The notes under the pieces were generated by a model. That model had not been told where the DNA came from, ran no database searches, and saw nothing but the letters and a program-made list of their open reading frames with translations. A stretch of DNA of 16,362 bases from assembly GCA_943704525.1 (NCBI GenBank), contig CALSCQ010001446.1, forward strand, positions 1 to 16,362, written 5' to 3'. Position numbers and translations under genes: made by a program. Positions within the stretch are counted from its first letter, which is position 1. Each line of letters starts with the position of its first letter. Origin of the DNA: Pigoraptor vietnamica. Taxonomy: Eukaryota > Opisthokonta > Filasterea. Below are positions 12,341-16,362 of this stretch, piece by piece.

Positions 12341-12668
12341 AATCTCTTCAAACCATGAGATCAATCCGCTCACTTGTCTGCCGGAAACCAGCAGATAGCT
12401 ACTGTCGTGAGACCTCTCTTCGGGCGCAAATTCCACACACAGTGCGGTGCGCTATTTTGGCGGACAGGGTGAGAGGACGGCGGGGACATAAGCGTGACTG
12501 CATCTCCACCTATAGGTAAACTTACACTTGCGCACTCAAAACTGACGGTCCAGTCATTCAGTGGACTGCAACCTGGTACGAGTGCACGGCCATATCAACG
12601 GAAGGCAAGCGCCCTCTCTAAACATATGCCCGTCACACGCCACGTCCGTCAAAGCCCTCTCCGTGCGT

Positions 12669-15364
12669 TCACGCGGAGCCCGGCAGTATGCGCCCAGCGA
12701 CGAGCTTATCGACCACGGTCGGGTCGGCCAGCGTGCTCGTGTCACCGAGCTCGTCCAGCTGGTTGTGCACAATCTTGCGAAGAATGCGGCGCATGATCTT
12801 GCCCGACCGCGTCTTTGGAAGCGCCGGCGCCTCCTGCACGAGGTCGGGGCACGCGAACGCGCCAATTTTCGCCCGCACCTGCGGCGAAGCAGCAGCACGG
12901 TGTGAGCGACATGCGCGATGGCGAGAATTAATTATGCACCAGCCCTCGGCAGCATTGGTTTCAGGCGAGAGCGACAAAGAAACAGTGACAAAGGAAAAAA
13001 AAAAAAAAGAAGGGGGGACAAACAGAGGGTAGCCCACCTGGTTCTTGACCTCCTGCACAATCTTGTCCGACATTGTCTCTCCGTCCGCCAGCGTCACAAA
13101 GGCGTAGATGCCCTCGCCCTTCACCTCGTGGGGATAGCCAACGACGGCCGACTCCACGACAGAGTGGTGGCTGTTGATGGCCTGCAAGGTGTTGTCGTTG
13201 TTCTTTAGAAAGAGGGCCAGCACCGGAACGATGAATGTGCGCGTATCTCAAAGGTGAAAATCAAGCGCAGACGCGCACACAAGCCGAAAAGTCAGCCGTA
13301 AGAGACGGCCAGGCGAGAAACCGCGCAATATCAAATGTGTGGTGGAAGGCATTGGGCCACCGACAACACTAACGTCGCCCACCTTCTCGAGCTCCGCGGT
13401 GCCAATTCTGTGTCCGCTGACGTTGAGGACGTCATCGCAGCGCCCGGTGATAAAGTAGTAGCCGTCCTCGTCCCGGTAGCAGCCTGTCGAGCCCACGCCA
13501 CATGCATTCGAGCACGCGCAGCATCATTGAGCAATAATATTGTGTGCGACATGGACAGCCTTCATCAAGCCAATGCTATGCTTAGCGAGCGGCATGACAC
13601 CCCACCGTCGCCCGTGAAGTAATAGCCGGGGTACTGCGAGAAGTACGTCTTCTGAAAGCGCGCGTGGTCGCCAAAGACAGTCCGCATCTGACTCGGCCAC
13701 GAACTCTGCGCAAGAGGGAATTCAGTGAGCATGCACGCACACCCTCATGCACACAGTACGGCCCTGCACACCAACGCCCGCAGTTGTACACACGCACGCA
13801 TGCACAGCACACGCATCATGCCCAATCCATAATTTCACACACGTGCACACACCAGCACACAACATCAGGCACACCAACGCCCACGATTGTACACACGCAG
13901 GCGCAGCAACACATCACATAAGCACGTGGAGATGTCCATGTATACGACGCGCACGCGACGCACCTTGATCACGAGCACCCCCTTGCACGGGCCCTCGAGC
14001 TCCCTGCCGTGCTCGTCGACAATCGCGGGCACGACGCCGAAGAAGGGGAGCGTGGCCGAGCTTGGCTTCGTGGGGATCGCGGCGGGGAGGGGCGTCAGGA
14101 CGTGCATGCCAGTCTCCGATTGCCAGTAGGAGTCAACGATCGGGCACCTGTCGCAAATTGGAGCAAGTTTGTTGAGCAACTTAAGACAGCATTGCGCTCA
14201 CGGGGCGTGTAGTGAACTGCGTGCGCACGCGTCTCTGAAAGCGGGTGTGTGTGCGAGTGTTTGCGTGCGGCAATAACAGGGCAGAGAGCGCAGTGCGCAC
14301 CTGCCCTTGCCGACCACGTTGAAGTACCACTCCCACGCGGCGGGATTGATGGGCTCGCCCACAGTACCGAGGACAGTCAGCGACGACAGGTCGCACCTGA
14401 CGAAGGGTCCGTTGGTCAACATCGGACCAGGAAACGCACACACAACAAAAAGAGAGTCCCTTATATGACGTACGCACACGCGCGCGCTCGCCACTCTTCA
14501 ATTTCGGTTCCGCCCTTCTCGCATCACCTCTGTCCACCACTCTTGTCACATTCGCTCATTCCCACTGCCCGCTGCAAGAGCAAAACGCCGAGACACACAC
14601 ATGCACAGCAAACCCACTTTTCGACAAAGGAGTTGCCGAACTTCATCAGCGAGCGAATGGCCGTCGGTGCGGTGTAAAACTGGTTCACCTTGTACTTCTC
14701 GACCACCTTCCAGAAGCGGCTGGCGTCGGGGTGCGTCGGAATGCCCTCAAACTGTGACAGACGACAAAGGGTTACGTTGGGTTAGGGTTAGGATACGTTA
14801 CGAGCGGTACGTAGGCAAGCTGCAGACGATGTGGGCGGAGAGTGCATGCGATTGGCCATGCGCGCGATGCACTCACAATGATGCCCGTGGCGCCGCACGC
14901 GAGGGGTCCGTAGACTGCGTTGGGGATGGGTCGGAGTCGGTGGGGAGATGGGCGCGGCAAACGTAATATGAACGCAAACGGACGCGTGCATACACACACA
15001 CACACACACAAAAAAAAAAACGCAAACCGCATAAAACATAGTGCCCACCAATGTAGCTGTGCCCTGTAATCCACCCAATGTCCGCGGTGCACCAGTACAC
15101 GTCGCCGGGGTGGTAATCGAACACCAGCTTGAACGTCGTCGCTACACCGACCATGTAGCCGCCCGTTGTGTGCAAGACACCCTTCGGCTTGCCCGTCGAG
15201 CCGCTCGTGTAGATCATGAAGAGGGGGTCCTCGGCGCCCACCCACTCGGGAGGGCACACGTCGGACGCCGTCTCCATCAAGTCGTGGTACCAGGAGTCAC
15301 GCGGGGACATGGTGACAATCTCCTTGCACCTGAGGGTGTGCGAGTTGGGTTCAATATTGTGGGT

Positions 15365-15408
<44 letters not shown>

Positions 15409-16140
15409 TGTGTGTGTGTGCGTGTACGTTAGAATCTGCAACCCACTTTGCGCCAAGGCGCTCCACGACAATGCAAGTGTCGACGTTCACACACTCGCGC
15501 TCGCAGATCCGTAGGGCGTCGTCCACAATCGCCTTGAGGCCAATGTACTTAATGCCGCGCATGACACCGTCTGCGCGCATGAGGCACACGAAGGCAAGGA
15601 GAGGGCGACGTAAATAGGCAAGACACGATGTGAACAGTTCGCAGGTGTATGCTCGTCTGTGTCAGACAGCAACGCACCCGCAGTGATGACGATGCGCGCC
15701 TGCGAGTCGTCGATGCGGCTCGCAAGGGACTCTGCCGAGAACCCGCCAAACTGGAGAGGGAACACCATAAGAACGACGACAAATCTACACACGCTCACGT
15801 ATGTGTCTGTGCATACGTATGTTCCCCTATGAGCGAAGTGCGTGTGTACACGTGCAGGTACATAATGCCTGTACAAGTGCCCCAACGACTACAACATCGT
15901 TTGCCGACAAGCGCGACAGCCTCCAACGCGGCCCAACCCAAACGCACCACGATCGAATGGACGGCGCCGATGCGCGCGCAGCTGAGCGTGGCAATGGCGA
16001 GTTCGAATATCATCGGCATGTAGACGACGACGCGGTCGCCCTTTCGCACCCCCTTCGACTTAAGCACGTTCGAGAACTTGCACACCTCGGTGAGGAGCTG
16101 TCGGTAGGTGATCGACTTGGCCTCGTCGTCGTTGCCCTCC
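12669..16140 (-). CDS. Acetyl-CoA synthetase (AMP-forming), C-terminal 558 residues; partial at right edge
   Basis: Twelve exons are visible: 16140-15948, 15750-15678, 15570-15447, 15329-15049, 14914-14877, 14751-14618, 14396-14301, 14147-13964, 13705-13606, 13483-13383, 13181-13038 and 12878-12669. They total 1678 nt and all phases agree. The first base completes a Trp codon (W-EGNDD) from an exon off the right edge. The enzyme converts acetate, ATP and CoA to acetyl-CoA via acetyl-AMP. Landmarks, numbered from the E after that Trp: IGAVHSIV, the P-loop [11 protein letters not shown] (170-180), WITGHSY (216-222), GTVGEPINP (291-299), DSYWQSETG (318-326), [25 protein letters not shown], and PKTRSGK with the catalytic/acetylated Lys at 516. 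Several landmarks sit 93 residues before their Salmonella Acs positions (V386, W414, K609), so about 93 N-terminal residues are missing. Exon 5 of those visible is only 38 nt. The family is cytosolic, nuclear or mitochondrial; localisation cannot be judged without the N-terminus. Confidence 0.96.
13766..13899. repeat. 31-bp imperfect direct repeat in an acetyl-CoA synthetase intron
   Basis: GCACACCAACGCCC followed by TTGTACACACGCA recurs at 13766-13796 and 13869-13899, differing only in the middle few bases. The copies lie 103 bp apart in a CA-rich 258-nt intron (13706-13963), the longest in this gene. Confidence 0.7.
14768..14793. repeat. Short telomere-like GGGTTA repeats in an intron
   Basis: GGGTTA occurs at 14768-14773, and GGGTTAGGGTTAGG at 14779-14792, within the 125-nt intron 14752-14876 of acetyl-CoA synthetase. 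This equals two perfect and one displaced unit of the TTAGGG telomere repeat. It may be chance in G/T-rich DNA. Confidence 0.55.
14992..15020. repeat. (AC)n followed by A11 in an intron
   Basis: A perfect AC tract runs into a run of eleven A inside the 134-nt intron 14915-15048 of acetyl-CoA synthetase. On the coding strand it reads as poly-T followed by GT. Confidence 0.9.
15366..15420. repeat. (GT)n microsatellite in a stop-free intron
   Basis: About 27 GT units with a single interruption fill half of the 117-nt intron 15330-15446 of acetyl-CoA synthetase. The intron length is a multiple of three, and on the coding strand it is read as an uninterrupted Thr-His run, so naive translation carries through it. 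Confidence 0.9.

Positions 16141-16362
<222 letters not shown>

Larger units (their letters stand above)
11654..12668. other. Intergenic region between the acetyl-CoA synthetase 3' end and the epimerase 5' end
   Basis: Over 1015 bp I found no conserved protein block on either strand. A 116-codon plus-strand frame at 11904-12254 resembles nothing I know. The part nearer the epimerase start (11857-11898) carries AAACCGCA elements. Farther out are a TGACGTGG/GACGTC pair (12083-12097), CCAAT at 12130-12134 and its inverse ATTGG at 12160-12164, and a 12-bp direct repeat. The 12,450-12,668 part is the likely 3' UTR of acetyl-CoA synthetase. No AATAAA is seen there on the minus strand. Confidence 0.5.

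Noticed and set aside
13664-13921. His/Thr-rich plus-strand frames near 13.7-13.9 kb, considered as a repeat protein or CRISPR-like array
   Set aside because: The two 31-bp repeats are a single duplication inside a CA-rich intron, without regular spacers and with eukaryotic splice sites on both sides.

Overview
This window is nuclear DNA from a GC-rich, intron-dense and probably flagellated unicellular eukaryote. I rebuilt four genes by splicing conserved protein blocks across GT-AG (once GC-AG) introns of 107 to 290 nt. Three are clear eukaryotic families: mitochondrial ribosomal protein mL41, UDP-glucose 4-epimerase and acetyl-CoA synthetase. The fourth is a very large ASH/Hydin-type repeat protein of the kind found in cilia and centrosomes. 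The sequence does not fix the lineage. A choanoflagellate, apusomonad, chytrid or stramenopile-like flagellate would all fit.

Layout. Positions 45-6657 (minus) hold the 5' part of the ASH/Hydin-like gene, which leaves the window on the left. Positions 6658-7219 are a divergent promoter region with two CACGTG boxes one helical turn apart and three alternating TTTACGAT elements exactly 11 bp apart. Positions 7220-9112 (plus) hold a seven-exon gene whose N-terminus is mL41 and whose C-terminus is a long charged extension I do not recognise. Positions 9113-9536 are a convergent 3' region. Positions 9537-11653 (minus) hold a complete six-exon UDP-glucose 4-epimerase gene. Positions 11654-12668 are intergenic and contain candidate promoter elements. 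Positions 12669-16140 (minus) hold the last twelve exons in view of acetyl-CoA synthetase, whose first exon or exons lie off the right edge beyond a (GA)n tract.

The genes do not form an operon or a shared pathway. They are ordinary neighbours covering axoneme or centrosome structure, mitochondrial translation, nucleotide-sugar interconversion and acetate activation. I found no mobile element, CRISPR array, viral gene, rRNA or tRNA, and no evidence of an undescribed multi-gene system. The most notable features are the splice-signal style (donors mostly GTG[C/G]G), several stop-free introns whose length is a multiple of three, a GC-AG intron inside the epimerase Rossmann motif, the extended mL41 protein, and the phased promoter elements.

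The large minus-strand reading frame of the ASH gene has no stop between position 6227 and the left edge. A search that requires a stop codon therefore misses it and reports only antisense and out-of-frame shadows.
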